Assembly (NCBI GenBank): GCA_963742315.1
Contig: CAVULE010000007.1
Location: 124,001 to 188,000 of the forward strand
Direction of reading: 5' to 3'
Origin: AV69 sp963742315
Lineage (GTDB): Bacteria; Verrucomicrobiota; Verrucomicrobiia; Chthoniobacterales; UBA10450
Length of the DNA: 64,000 nt
A model generated the notes under the pieces. The model was not told the DNA's origin. It saw only the letters and a list, made by a program, of their open reading frames with translations, and ran no database searches. Shown piece by piece: positions 44,808 to 53,678 of this stretch. Position 1 is the first letter of the stretch. The number at the start of each line of letters is the position of its first letter. The position numbers and the translations under genes are program-made.

Positions 44808-45356
44808 ATGGCCGGGGCATTCCAGAATAAAATTTATGGGTCGCCGCCGCCGGCCGCCGCTACTGGAATACAAATCCGCGATGCTACCGGAGCCGATCTT
44901 CCAGCCATCGTCGAAATTCATAACGCGGCTATCGCCTCGCGCATTTCCACCGCGCAACTTGAGCCGGTCACGGTTGACAGCCAAGGCGAATGGTTCCGTG
45001 CGCATTCACCGGCACAACATCCAATTTTGGTCGCGGAAGTGGAGGGCGTGATTGCCGGTTGGCTTAGCTTCAGGGAATTTCTCCCGCGCTGCGCTTATCG
45101 CGGTACCGTCGAGCTCAGCCTCTACATCAGCGAACAATTCCGGCGCCGTGGCCTGGGCAGAAGATTGTTGCAGGAAGCGATCGGGCGCGCCTCACAATTG
45201 GAGATACACTCGCTCGTTGGATTAATTTTTGGCCACAACGAGCCGAGCGTCGCCCTTTTCCGAGCCGCCGGCTTCGAGCGCTGGGGTCTGCTTCCTGGCA
45301 TCGCCCGCGTTGATCAAATCCCGCGTGACCTAACGATCTTTGGACGGCACATCTGA
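44808..45356 (+). CDS. GNAT acetyltransferase, phosphinothricin-acetyltransferase-like
   Basis: The 182-residue GNAT fold starts IRDATGADLPAIVEIHNAAI, the standard beta1-alpha1. The acetyl-CoA loop is RRRGLGRRLLQEAI, preceded by GTVELSLYISEQF. The later FGHNEPSVALFRAAGFERWG is typical of phosphinothricin/methionine sulfoximine N-acetyltransferases. It starts 10 bp after the MBL gene. Substrate unknown; detoxification of amino-acid analogues is the family's usual role. Confidence 0.85.
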   Translation: MAGAFQNKIYGSPPPAAATGIQIRDATGADLPAIVEIHNAAIASRISTAQLEPVTVDSQGEWFRAHSPAQHPILVAEVEGVIAGWLSFREFLPRCAYRGTVELSLYISEQFRRRGLGRRLLQEAIGRASQLEIHSLVGLIFGHNEPSVALFRAAGFERWGLLPGIARVDQIPRDLTIFGRHI

Positions 45357-45470
45357 TTACGCCAATGAAGCGAGCCTGGCCTAACAAATCCTTCGCTTTT
45401 CTAGCGACAGTTACTGGCGATTGCGCGCGATCAATGTCCGCGCTTGGGCACTACTAATCAGCATCGGATG

Positions 45471-45550
45471 CAGAATGGAAGTCCGCGGTTTCACATCGCC
45501 GAAGCATCGCGCGGCTTTCCAGCCGACCTTCGAGAGCGCCCTCTTCTGTC
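45471..45550 (+). pseudogene. Decayed fragment of the MBL-fold gene C-terminus
   Basis: The bases around 45483-45546 match the end of the MBL gene (44714-44780), such as ccgcggtttcacatcg and accttcga.agcgc. In the full gene the stretch reads PRFHIGETLRGDFQPTFESALF. A short deletion breaks the frame after RGF. Nothing else of the gene is left. It is a truncated tandem duplicate or recombination scar within a 316 bp gap that otherwise shows nothing. Confidence 0.6.
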
Positions 45551-45672
45551 GCGCCGGTCTGCGACCGCCGGAGATGGTGGAATTCATCCGCTGGAGCTAA
45601 AACCAATCGCGTGTTCGTGGCTAATTCGATTTGACTTGCTCTTAGTCTGATTGCGCGCAGTGCTCAAAAGCG

Positions 45673-46371
45673 ATGAATGACAGACAGCATTACCAGGCTT
45701 GCTTTGATCTCATGCAGGCGGTAGCGGCTTATCGGCACGAGCCAATTCATCGACGCCTGGAAAAGTTCGGTAAACGCGAGTCAATGGTGCACCTGGACGT
45801 TCTGGTGCTGACTTACCATCTTGCCCGGATCTATCCAGGCTCCATTCTCGAGATAGGAGCATTCCGCGGCGGGACGACCGTCGCGGCAGCGTGGGGTGTT
45901 CGGGATGCAAGGGAAGCGAAAAAGCTCATCACCATTGAGCCCGGTGGCAGTCTTCGCAAACATCCGCTGGCCACACGCAACATCTTGGGTTCGTTAAAAC
46001 GCAATCTCGCGCGGCAAGGTGTGGCCGAACAAGTCACGATCCTGGAGGGCCATTCCTTTGAGCCCGAGGTTGTCGCCGCCGTTCATCGCACCTTGGATGC
46101 TGATCAAGTGGGTCTCCTCATCCTGGACGCGGATGCCAATTGCAAACGCGACATCAACTGCTACGGACCCAAACTGATGGATGGTTGCTGGTTGATAATC
46201 GATGACTACGGCGGCCCTGCCGATAATTCCAAGGTATCGTCCACGAAAACACTGGTCGATGAACTGGTGAACAGCGGCCGGCTACTGCCCCTCGGTTACT
46301 ATGGCTTCGGTACCTGGGTTGGCCGATGGCAAGGTATCACGCTTCCTCGTGCCCGATCACGAGATGAATGA
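45673..46371 (+). CDS. SAM-dependent methyltransferase-like protein (Methyltransf_24 / CmcI type)
   Basis: The 232-residue protein has a Rossmann-type class I fold: motif I ILEIGAFRGGTTVAAAWG, then LITIEPGGSLRKHP, VGLLILDADANCKRDI, and IIDDYGGPADN. These match the CmcI / Methyltransf_24 group, in which several sugar or hydroxyl methyltransferases are found. Substrate is not evident. Its last 35 bp overlap the convergent VOC gene. Confidence 0.75.
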   Translation: MNDRQHYQACFDLMQAVAAYRHEPIHRRLEKFGKRESMVHLDVLVLTYHLARIYPGSILEIGAFRGGTTVAAAWGVRDAREAKKLITIEPGGSLRKHPLATRNILGSLKRNLARQGVAEQVTILEGHSFEPEVVAAVHRTLDADQVGLLILDADANCKRDINCYGPKLMDGCWLIIDDYGGPADNSKVSSTKTLVDELVNSGRLLPLGYYGFGTWVGRWQGITLPRARSRDE

Positions 46372-46714
46372 CCCCGTTGGGCGCGGAGATGAAAAAGCCA
46401 TCGAAGTCCTCGCGCAATTGCTCCACTTCATCGCGGCGCGGGATGCCGTTCACTTTTAAAAATGACGCCGCCGCTTCGGTGTCATTTGTTTCCACTTCGA
46501 GCCAGACATCAGGCTGACTCAGATTCGGCACCAGATCGACCCAAAGCCGATTCGGCCCAAACTGAAAAATGCAACCGTCCGCTTCCTCTTCAATCAAAGG
46601 CAGCGCCAGGGTATCGCGATAAAAGGCGACGGTCTGTTCGTAGGTGTGGGCCGGGCATTTGATCGCGATGTTGGCGCCGCCGGAGAACTGCGGGCCGTGA
46701 ACGTTCGCTACCAT
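46337..46714 (-). CDS. VOC (glyoxalase/dioxygenase superfamily) protein
   Basis: The 125-residue protein is one VOC unit with two beta-alpha-beta-beta-beta repeats. YEQTVAFYRDTLALPLIEEE is the typical start and VIHLVIGHEEA the terminal acidic position. Family members bind metal and act on diverse substrates, or confer resistance. No substrate can be assigned. Its 3' end overlaps the converging methyltransferase by 35 bp. Confidence 0.78.
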   Translation of the reverse strand: MVANVHGPQFSGGANIAIKCPAHTYEQTVAFYRDTLALPLIEEEADGCIFQFGPNRLWVDLVPNLSQPDVWLEVETNDTEAAASFLKVNGIPRRDEVEQLREDFDGFFISAPNGVIHLVIGHEEA

Positions 46715-46754
46715 TTATCTGACCTTAGGCGCGCTCGCGTTTGACACAAACCCG

Positions 46755-47258
46755 CTACAATTGCGCCAGGATTTTCTCGGCGGCCTGCTTCGCTTTTTCC
46801 AACGCCGCTGCTTCATCTGCTATTCCGCCAATGCCAATGGTGATGAGTGACCTTCCCTTGACGACGTAAAGCATAATCACGTTCGCCGGTAGTCCGTTCT
46901 CAGGCGCCCCAGTAAACATGCCCGCTTTGTCGCCTACGCCCTCGATCACTTTCATTTTCCCGCCACTGGACGCGATCTGATCAAATTCGGTTAGTGGATC
47001 GACGCTGCCTTCACCTGCCTGGCGGACCCGCAACAGCAGCGAGCGGCCGGACTTCGTTCCGTAATAATTGCACTTCGAATAATACCCGTCCTTGCTGTTA
47101 ACATTCAACGGAGTGGGGTCTCGGACCGGCTCGTCCAGAATTTTTTCGGCCTCCGTTTTCGGAACGATTACCGAAACATCGATCGATTTCTCGGCCGCAA
47201 GCAATGAGATCGTTAGCAGGCTAACGATCAGGCCGGCCAAGCACAAACCTGCGCGCAT
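46755..47258 (-). CDS. Exported hypothetical protein next to fumC
   Basis: The 167-residue protein has a signal peptide (LCLAGLIVSLLTISLLA, about 5-21). The mature part contains ILDEPVRDPTPLN, CNYYGTKSGRSLLLRV and a Gly-rich VIEGVGDKAGMFT, but I recognise no domain. It starts 2 bp after the fumC stop, so the two are cotranscribed. Confidence 0.65.
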   Translation of the reverse strand: MRAGLCLAGLIVSLLTISLLAAEKSIDVSVIVPKTEAEKILDEPVRDPTPLNVNSKDGYYSKCNYYGTKSGRSLLLRVRQAGEGSVDPLTEFDQIASSGGKMKVIEGVGDKAGMFTGAPENGLPANVIMLYVVKGRSLITIGIGGIADEAAALEKAKQAAEKILAQL

Positions 47259-47260
47259 TT

Positions 47261-48679
47261 CTAGCCGCCGCCTGATCCGGTTCGACCCGGTTCCGTCATC
47301 GCCATCGGATCGAGCGCACTCTCAAGGTCGTTTTCCTGCAGCACTTTCTTTTCCCGGCAAATTTCTCGCACGGTTTTGCCGGTGCGCGCGCTTTCCTTGG
47401 CGATCTCGGCCGCGCGATCGTAGCCGATCTTCGGTGCGAGACTCGTCACCATCGCCATCGAAAGCTCGACCAGTTCGCGACAACGTTCTTCATTCGCTTC
47501 AATCCCCACCACACATTTCTCGGTGAACGCGTCAACCACGTTTCCGAGTAGTCGGATCGATTCCAGAATGTTATGCGCCATCACTGGCATCATCACGTTC
47601 AGCTCGAAATTTCCATTGGCCCCCGACCAGGTAACAACAGCATCGTTTCCGAAAACTTGCGCGCACACCATCATGGTCGATTCGCACATGACCGGATTCA
47701 CTTTCCCCGGCATGATCGAGCTGCCCGGTTGCGTCGGTGGTAATCGAATTTCGCCAATCCCGCAGCGCGGCCCGCTACCGAGCAAACGAATGTCGTTGGC
47801 GATCTTGAATAGACTGGTGGCAATCGTTTTTAACTGACCGCTCGCTTCCACCACTGCGTCCTTATTGCCTTGTGCTTCGAAATGATTGCGGGCTTCGAAG
47901 AATTCGATCCCGGTGCGCTGATGCAAGTGCCGTATCACTTTCGCTGGAAAATCCGGATGCCGATTCAGTCCCGTTCCCACTGCCGTCCCGCCGAGCGCGA
48001 GCTCGCGTAAAACCTCGATCGCTTTCTCGGCGCGCGCTTTTCCATATTCTACCTGCTGGGCGTAGCCACCGAATTCCTGACCCAACCGCACCGGTGTGGC
48101 ATCCATCAGGTGAGTGCGGCCGATCTTGATAATGTGATGAAATTCTTTCGCCTTTTCCGAAAGCGCGCTCCTTAGTTTTTCCAGCGCCGGCAGCAGACAA
48201 TCTTTCAATTGTTCCGCCGCGCTCACGTGAATCGCCGACGGAATGACGTCGTTACTCGACTGTCCCATGTTGACATGATCGTTCGGGTGGACCGGTTCGC
48301 GCGAACCGATCGGCTTGCCGGCCAGTTGCGCACAACGATTGGCGATCACTTCGTTCGCGTTCGTGTTCGTGCTTGTCCCGGATCCAGTCTGAAAAATGTC
48401 GACCGGGAAATGCTGGTCGAGTTTCCCCTCGATCACCTCTTCCGCCGCCTGAACGATGAGGGCGGCACGATGGGCGTCGAGTAGACCAAGATCGTGATTG
48501 GCCTGGGCCGCGGCCCATTTGATCAAGCCGAGCGCGCGAATAAAGGCGCGGCTGCATCGATAACCGCTCACCGGAAAATTCAAGACCGCGCGCTGGGTCG
48601 ACGCGCCATAAAGGGCGTCTTTCGGCACCGCCATCTCGCCCATCGAATCCTTTTCGATGCGCGTTTCCCCGCTTTTCAT
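47261..48679 (-). CDS. fumC: Fumarate hydratase, class II
   Basis: The 472-residue TCA-cycle enzyme hydrates fumarate to malate. Marks are GSGTSTNTNANEVIANR, NDHVNMGQSSNDVIPSAIH, GRTHLMDATPVRLGQEF, and the superfamily signature GSSIMPGKVNP with its catalytic serine loop. Length matches class II. The start overlaps the previous gene's stop (ATGA at 48676-48679), and the exported protein follows by 2 bp. Confidence 0.95.
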   Translation of the reverse strand: MKSGETRIEKDSMGEMAVPKDALYGASTQRAVLNFPVSGYRCSRAFIRALGLIKWAAAQANHDLGLLDAHRAALIVQAAEEVIEGKLDQHFPVDIFQTGSGTSTNTNANEVIANRCAQLAGKPIGSREPVHPNDHVNMGQSSNDVIPSAIHVSAAEQLKDCLLPALEKLRSALSEKAKEFHHIIKIGRTHLMDATPVRLGQEFGGYAQQVEYGKARAEKAIEVLRELALGGTAVGTGLNRHPDFPAKVIRHLHQRTGIEFFEARNHFEAQGNKDAVVEASGQLKTIATSLFKIANDIRLLGSGPRCGIGEIRLPPTQPGSSIMPGKVNPVMCESTMMVCAQVFGNDAVVTWSGANGNFELNVMMPVMAHNILESIRLLGNVVDAFTEKCVVGIEANEERCRELVELSMAMVTSLAPKIGYDRAAEIAKESARTGKTVREICREKKVLQENDLESALDPMAMTEPGRTGSGGG

Positions 48680-49293
48680 CGCGCGTAGTTCGAGGACAGG
48701 CGGGCCGCCGGATCAACCGCGCCGTTTCCATTAGCGACAGCGGCTTTGCGGAAAACGGTGATGAACATCGGCGGAATGTTTTGCAGGAAATATTCGGAGG
48801 CGGCGCTGGCAAAATCCGTGGCGTGTTGGCGCAGCTCGTTTGTTACCTGATAAATAATGAAAGCGCCACCGGGCGCGAGGGCCTCGTGTGTTTGCTGAAG
48901 CAGGTTGCGTTTTTTTTCCTTCTCCAAAATACTGAACGGAATTCCCGAGATGATGTAATCGCATTGCACGATGCCGCGTTGGATTAACTCGGAGCGAATC
49001 GTCATGGCATTTGCATTGATCACGCGCACACGTCGATCGCCGGCGAACTGCCGGGCCAGATCGCGGGAAAAGGCAGGATCGAGTTCAAACAAAAGCAGCT
49101 GCGCGTCCGGCCGCATCCGTTGCGCCAACGCGCGCGAATGTACCCCCTCGCCCGGGCCGTACTCGGCAATTACCCGCGCCCGCTTAAAATCGATCTTGCT
49201 CGCCACTCGTTCGACCAGCGCTTGCGAGCTGGGAACGATCGAGGCGATTTGGAACGGCCGTTTCAGGAACCGCTTGAAAAAAAGAACGCTCAT
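48676..49293 (-). CDS. SAM-dependent methyltransferase, phospholipid N-methyltransferase-like
   Basis: The 205-residue protein has LKRPFQIASIVPSSQALVERVA at the N-terminus, as seen in phosphatidylethanolamine N-methyltransferases of the PmtA group and relatives, then motif I VIAEYGPGEGVHSRALA, and a later ISGIPFSILEKEKK. It is cytoplasmic or peripheral to the membrane. The phospholipid substrate is inferred; related 16S dimethylase-like readings are possible. It is upstream of fumC (4 bp overlap). Confidence 0.72.
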   Translation of the reverse strand: MSVLFFKRFLKRPFQIASIVPSSQALVERVASKIDFKRARVIAEYGPGEGVHSRALAQRMRPDAQLLLFELDPAFSRDLARQFAGDRRVRVINANAMTIRSELIQRGIVQCDYIISGIPFSILEKEKKRNLLQQTHEALAPGGAFIIYQVTNELRQHATDFASAASEYFLQNIPPMFITVFRKAAVANGNGAVDPAARLSSNYAR

Positions 49294-49405
49294 CGCGAAT
49301 GCGAATAGTTCACCGCGGCATTTCGCTTGTCCAGCAGCGAAAGCGGGCGCCGATTACCGGCCCGAGCGGGAGGGAGACAATTTCTGGCCTCCCGCAAAAG
49401 AGAGT

Positions 49406-49431
49406 TTGACTTTGATTCTAGTCTTTATAAT
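49406..49431 (+). promoter_or_regulatory. Candidate promoter elements before the HTH-receiver gene
   Basis: A perfect TATAAT (49426-49431) lies about 55 bp before the start at 49487. The nearest TTGACT (49406-49411) is 14 bp upstream of it, shorter than the usual spacing of 17, so only the -10 element is persuasive. Confidence 0.35.
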
Positions 49432-49486
49432 GATTAAATCGTGAATAAATCTTGCGTGAGCAGGCGCAAGTTGATGAATAGGACCC

Positions 49487-50038
49487 ATGCATAACCTGCT
49501 TACCGTCAAGGAAACCGCCAAATATCTCCGAATTCCGCTTCCTACGGTTTATTATCTGGTGCAGCGCGGGCAGCTGCCCGCGATTCAAATCGGTGGTCGT
49601 TGGCGAATTAAAAAGAACGCGCTCGATAAAGATATCCTCAAGGAGGAAAAGTCCGGACAACCCACGGTGCTGGTTGTCGATGATGACGAGAGTTTGCAAA
49701 ATCTGTTTAAACTCTTCCTCAAGAAAATCGGCTTCAGTCGCGTTGTCGTCGGCACCGTCAAGGAAGCGATTGCCGCGTTGGAGAAACAAAAATTCGATCT
49801 CGTCTTTCTCGATCTCAAGCTTCCCGATGGTCCTGCCGATGACGTGTACGATTTCGTGAAGCGGGAACAACCCGATTGTCCCGTCATTATCATTACTGGT
49901 TACCCCGATAGCGAAATGCTCGATCGCATTCTGGCGAAGGGGCCGATCACGGTTTTGAAAAAGCCGCTCAAGACCGAGCAACTGCAACAAACGGTCAGAA
50001 TTCTCGGGCACAAAGACGCGGTAAAATTGGCCGCGTAA
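49487..50038 (+). CDS. Excisionase-type HTH fused to a response-regulator receiver
   Basis: This 183-residue protein carries its DNA-binding part first: residues 1-48 (LLTVKETAKYLRIPLPTVYYLVQRGQLPAI) match the excisionase/MerR-like helix-turn-helix family. Residues 58-175 are a receiver domain: acidic pocket VVDDDES (64-70), phosphorylated Asp109 in LVFLDLKLPDG, Thr137, Lys158/159 before Pro160. This is the reverse of the usual receiver-then-output order. No kinase is adjacent. A TATAAT lies upstream. Confidence 0.85.
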   Translation: MHNLLTVKETAKYLRIPLPTVYYLVQRGQLPAIQIGGRWRIKKNALDKDILKEEKSGQPTVLVVDDDESLQNLFKLFLKKIGFSRVVVGTVKEAIAALEKQKFDLVFLDLKLPDGPADDVYDFVKREQPDCPVIIITGYPDSEMLDRILAKGPITVLKKPLKTEQLQQTVRILGHKDAVKLAA

Positions 50039-50051
50039 ACGGCCGCGCATC

Positions 50052-50154
50052 GGGTAGCGCGCGGATTTTCCGCGCATGTCGACACGTCTCGGGGCGATTC
50101 TTAAAGAAGCCGGACAGAATGTCCGGCTACGCGCGCAGAATGCGCGCGTTACCC
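50052..50154. repeat. Compound palindrome between convergent genes, family C
   Basis: The outer inverted pair is GGGTAGCGCGCG (from 50052) and CGCGCGTTACCC (to 50154). Smaller hairpins lie within (GCGCGGATTTTCCGCGC, GCCGGACAGAATGTCCGGC, GCGCGCAGAATGCGCGC). The right end supplies the last codon and stop of plsC (GGG TAA on the minus strand). It may serve as a bidirectional terminator. Confidence 0.65.
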
Positions 50155-50865
50155 ATTTTCTAAAATTCGCACCGCATTCTCCGTTGCCGCCGCAATCGAT
50201 TCCCAGCCGCTGCGGTCATTGGTCGTTGCCGAAAATGACAACGGTTTTCCGATCGTGACGCAAATTTTTTTCCAGCGCGGCACGGTGCCCGATGCCGGTA
50301 ACGCCGCAAACGTTCCATTCAAATAACAAGGCACGATCGGGACGCTTGTTCCCGCCACCAGCCGTCCCAGCCCGGGTTTGAAAGTCGCCATCGCACCGGT
50401 GCGAGTGCGCGTTCCTTCCGCAAATAAAATGTAAACAGAGCTGCCTTTTAGTAACCGTTCCCGTAAATCTTCCAGCGAATGCGCGCCGCAGCTTTTTCGC
50501 CAGATCGGCAATGCGTTCATGAACGCGGTCGCGAAAATTGACGAAGCCCGTTTCGTAAAAAATGTGTCGCCGGCCGCGATCGGGAAAACCGCGCCCACAA
50601 ATCGTAAGGGTAAAATTCCGCCGAGAATGATGGCATCGAGATGACTGGCATGGTTCGCCACCAGGACAAACGGCGGGCGCGTGGGTAAATTTTCGCGACC
50701 GTGAATTTTCAATCGATGCGCGGTGGCAAGATAAAGCCGCGTGATTGATCGCCAAAGAAAACACGAGATCGCACTCTCCAATCCCACTTCGCGGCGCAGG
50801 CTCAGTCGCCGCTGTTCGGCGCTCAATCCGAAATCATGCGCTGGTTCGAAGCGCCACTCTTCCAT
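50149..50865 (-). CDS. plsC: 1-acylglycerol-3-phosphate acyltransferase (PlsC family)
   Basis: The 238-residue protein has the acyltransferase motif I NHASHLD with catalytic His/Asp, motif III FAEGTRTRTG, and the motif IV region VPIVPCYLNG. It would acylate lysophosphatidic acid to phosphatidic acid on the inner membrane. The gene starts 2 bp after the cdsA stop, giving the order cdsA-plsC. Its stop codon falls inside the palindrome at 50052-50154. Confidence 0.85.
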   Translation of the reverse strand: MEEWRFEPAHDFGLSAEQRRLSLRREVGLESAISCFLWRSITRLYLATAHRLKIHGRENLPTRPPFVLVANHASHLDAIILGGILPLRFVGAVFPIAAGDTFFTKRASSIFATAFMNALPIWRKSCGAHSLEDLRERLLKGSSVYILFAEGTRTRTGAMATFKPGLGRLVAGTSVPIVPCYLNGTFAALPASGTVPRWKKICVTIGKPLSFSATTNDRSGWESIAAATENAVRILENG

Positions 50866-50867
50866 CG

Positions 50868-51872
50868 TTAACCGCCGGTAAAGATCCGGGTTGGCTGATC
50901 GAGCCCGAAGCCGCGAAAAAATCCGATGTAATAAAAGACCGCGGGCGCGACCAGCAACATGCTATCGAAACGGTCGAGCAATCCGCCGTGACCCGGAATC
51001 GATGCTCCCATGTCTTTGATCCCGATGTCGCGCTTGATTGATGACACCATGAGATCGCCGAATTGTCCGGCCACGCTCACAATCAAGCCCAGCCCGATTA
51101 ATTTCACCGGCGTATCCACACCCGAGCCTGCGAAAACAAAATGACCAACCGTCGAAACAAGCGTGGTGGTCAGTATCAGCGCGCCGAGAGCACCGCCCAA
51201 TGTTTTGTTTGGGCTGGTCTGCGGCGTGATTTTGCGATGCCCAAACGTTTTGCCGGTGACGTAGGCAAAGACATCGTTCAATTCCACCGTCAAAATGATC
51301 AGCATCACGATCGGGCGAAAATCGGCGTCGTTCGCCATATAACCAAGATGACCGAGGCAATGGCCGAACAACAAGAAGCCAATGACTCCGAGACCGACCC
51401 GCTGGGTGTAACCGCGCGGTTCATCGCGCAGAACCGCAACCATCGCCAAGAGCACCATCGTGAGCGGTGGAATCGCGACAAAAAATCCGTACCAATGATC
51501 AGCGATCGCGAAGGTGGTTGCGATAATACCAAGCACGACCACGATGCTGAGGGATCGGTAACGGAAAAATCCGGTGGCACGGGCGAATTCGCGATAACAA
51601 AGGACACTTAAGATCGCGACGGCCAGAATTGTCCAGGCCGCGCCAAGCAAAACCGGGCCGAGCAGCAAGGGCGTCATTACCGCCCAGGAAACAACGCGCT
51701 TCACCAGTTCGTCGTGCAACTTATCGCTGGTGCGTCCGCGAGCGTGCAGCAACCAAATGATAACGGATGCGATTAAGAGCGCGGCGATGACTGCAATTGT
51801 GATCCAGAGCGTCACTGGCGAATCGAAGGCGTGCCGAAATCCGAAGAGTCTCTCGCGTGCGATCGGATCCAT
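50868..51872 (-). CDS. cdsA: Phosphatidate cytidylyltransferase (CDP-diacylglycerol synthase)
   Basis: The 334-residue membrane enzyme with about eight helices makes CDP-diacylglycerol from phosphatidic acid and CTP. The CdsA signature is clear: SSIKRDIGIKDMGASIPGHG followed by GLLDRFDSML, and GKTFGHRKITPQTSPNKTLGG earlier. The start at 51872 is one base past the stop of the CDP-alcohol gene, which supports it over 51941. The three lipid genes run in order of use. Confidence 0.93.
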   Translation of the reverse strand: MDPIARERLFGFRHAFDSPVTLWITIAVIAALLIASVIIWLLHARGRTSDKLHDELVKRVVSWAVMTPLLLGPVLLGAAWTILAVAILSVLCYREFARATGFFRYRSLSIVVVLGIIATTFAIADHWYGFFVAIPPLTMVLLAMVAVLRDEPRGYTQRVGLGVIGFLLFGHCLGHLGYMANDADFRPIVMLIILTVELNDVFAYVTGKTFGHRKITPQTSPNKTLGGALGALILTTTLVSTVGHFVFAGSGVDTPVKLIGLGLIVSVAGQFGDLMVSSIKRDIGIKDMGASIPGHGGLLDRFDSMLLVAPAVFYYIGFFRGFGLDQPTRIFTGG

Positions 51873-51873
51873 C

Positions 51874-52518
51874 TCAGCGATGTCGTAGCGTCGCGCTGAT
51901 TCGTTGCAGCCGGCGAATAGCGGTGACGATGCAGCCGGCAATGATTAGCCAGAGTGCGAACATTGGAACCTGCCAATCCGTCGCGCCGGGGGCAATGGCA
52001 CAAGCAATGGCGACAAGAGTGAGCGTTGCCATACGCTGTTGCTTCGCCATCGGCCCGCAAAATTCCTGGTGCGCGCCGGCGACCTTTCCCTCTGCCCGCA
52101 AATACGCGAGAAAAATCGCGAAGACAGTGGCAACGAAACCAAGCAACGGATCCGATCCGGCGGCATAACCGAAGCCAATCAGAGTCGCGGCATCGCTTAC
52201 GCGATCTGGAACCTCATTGAAGAGCTCGCCGACCGGTGACGCAACCTGACGTAGAACAGCGACCATGCCGTCGTAAAGATTGGCCAGTAGTCGCAGTTGG
52301 ACGAGAACGGCGCCGCTCAGCCAAAAAATCCACGGATGCGAAACGCGCGAGGTTTCGAAGAACATGAGCCCCGCGGCAATTCCGCTAAGCATTCCGGCAA
52401 TGGAAATCGCGTTTGGCGTTGCGCCCCGGCGCGCCAGCCAGCGCGCGATCCGCTCTGAAATTTTCCAACCACGCGACGCGAGCGGCCGTCGATCCCCGAT
52501 TTGATAGGAGTCCATCAA
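51874..52518 (-). CDS. CDP-alcohol phosphatidyltransferase family protein, degenerate active site
   Basis: The 214-residue polytopic protein has the family layout, but the motif D-xx-DG-xx-AR...G-xxx-D-xxx-D reads N-LY-DG-MV-AV...G-ELF-N-EVP-D. The first and third Asp are Asn, and the Arg is Val. These residues bind metal and CDP-alcohol, so catalysis may be changed or lost. It sits between the EamA-like gene (4 bp overlap) and cdsA (1 bp gap), in the phospholipid operon. Confidence 0.78.
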   Translation of the reverse strand: MMDSYQIGDRRPLASRGWKISERIARWLARRGATPNAISIAGMLSGIAAGLMFFETSRVSHPWIFWLSGAVLVQLRLLANLYDGMVAVLRQVASPVGELFNEVPDRVSDAATLIGFGYAAGSDPLLGFVATVFAIFLAYLRAEGKVAGAHQEFCGPMAKQQRMATLTLVAIACAIAPGATDWQVPMFALWLIIAGCIVTAIRRLQRISATLRHR

Positions 52519-52892
52519 CGTCCAAGCAGGTACATTCCTGCAATCAGCAGGGCGAAACCAGCGAAATGCGGCGCGCGAATCGGTGTGCCATAAGCGAACC
52601 AGGCGATGATCGCGGCGAAAATAAAGGTGCTGGCGTAAATCGGGTAGAGCACGGTTAATGCGCCACCGCGCTTAAACGCGGCCACGAAAAGCACCATTAC
52701 CGCGACGTAGCAAACTACCCCGGCGAGAAGCCGCGCGTTAATAATGTAGCTGGCGAACGTGCTTTCTGTTTTTTCCGCGCCGGATTTGTAGAAGAACTGA
52801 CCAAGCGCGCCGAGAAAGGCAGCGATGATGAAGAGCACGATGGCGAGAGGCGACGTTCTCACGGAGTCATGCGAGCGTAAGCGATTCCTCAA
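52515..52892 (-). CDS. EamA/DMT-type small membrane transporter
   Basis: The 125-residue protein has four hydrophobic helices, with a GQFFYKSGAEK loop after the first and YPIYASTFIFAAIIAWFAYG later. This is one EamA/SMR-like half, as in the ArnE/ArnF flippase pair or small multidrug transporters. The listed start is TTG at 52892; a GTG at 52862 is equally possible and fits the membrane topology. The gene is first in the lipid operon, so it may move a lipid-linked compound. Confidence 0.72.
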   Translation of the reverse strand: MRNRLRSHDSVRTSPLAIVLFIIAAFLGALGQFFYKSGAEKTESTFASYIINARLLAGVVCYVAVMVLFVAAFKRGGALTVLYPIYASTFIFAAIIAWFAYGTPIRAPHFAGFALLIAGMYLLGR

Positions 52893-52996
52893 GTCGAGCC
52901 CAAACGCATCGTCGATCTTGACTGATCACCTATCACCATTCACTTACTTGTCGTGCCGTGGTCCCATGAAGGACGAAGGCAGATGACGCGAATTAG

Positions 52997-53071
<75 letters not shown>

Positions 53072-53678
53072 TCCTTTTTCCGCAGTATAACGACTTGTGC
53101 ATTTTCATCGAAAACAAACGCTTTGATTGTAACACTTTTCTGCCTGGACGGGCGGATCGAAGGGCAAGCGAGTGATGTCGTTTTCGCAGATGACGACGGC
53201 TGCGTTTTCGTCAGGTCGGCAAAATGTCGAGGAGTTACTTGCAACCGCCCGTAGATTTGGGGACGGGAGCGGCAACGAGCGAGAGCACTCAAGGCCGGAC
53301 GCGCGTTGCGCGCACAATTGAACTTCGCCTGTTACCTCCAGAAGCGAACAGCCGACCCCAGTCACACATTTCGCGATCACCTGCGAAAACCTCGACGGCG
53401 TCATCGAAGAAATAGATTTCTCCTAATCTTCTATCCCTTTCGTTCCTCGCGTCGTTTTCTACTTCAGAGCGCAGTCCTCCGACCCCTTACCATACCTTTT
53501 CCGATGGCGTTAATATCACGCTAGGTCGACCCCATCGCTGGCTCATCATTCGCCGGCGGGACCTCGCCGCTCCATCCCGATATCGACGTCGAGCACAAGA
53601 TTAGGGTCGAGTCTGACAATAAGCGGTGCGCGTGAGGGACGGAGATGGCTTTAAGTCAATCCAGAAAGGTAAAGATAA
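53072..53678. other. Non-coding stretch with no recognised feature
   Basis: Short ORFs occur on both strands, but none shows a family motif or a good ribosome site. There is no att-like duplication of the tRNA 3' end visible by eye, and no integrase. The last ~25 bp hold the hsp20 ribosome site (AAAGG near 53665). Confidence 0.5.
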
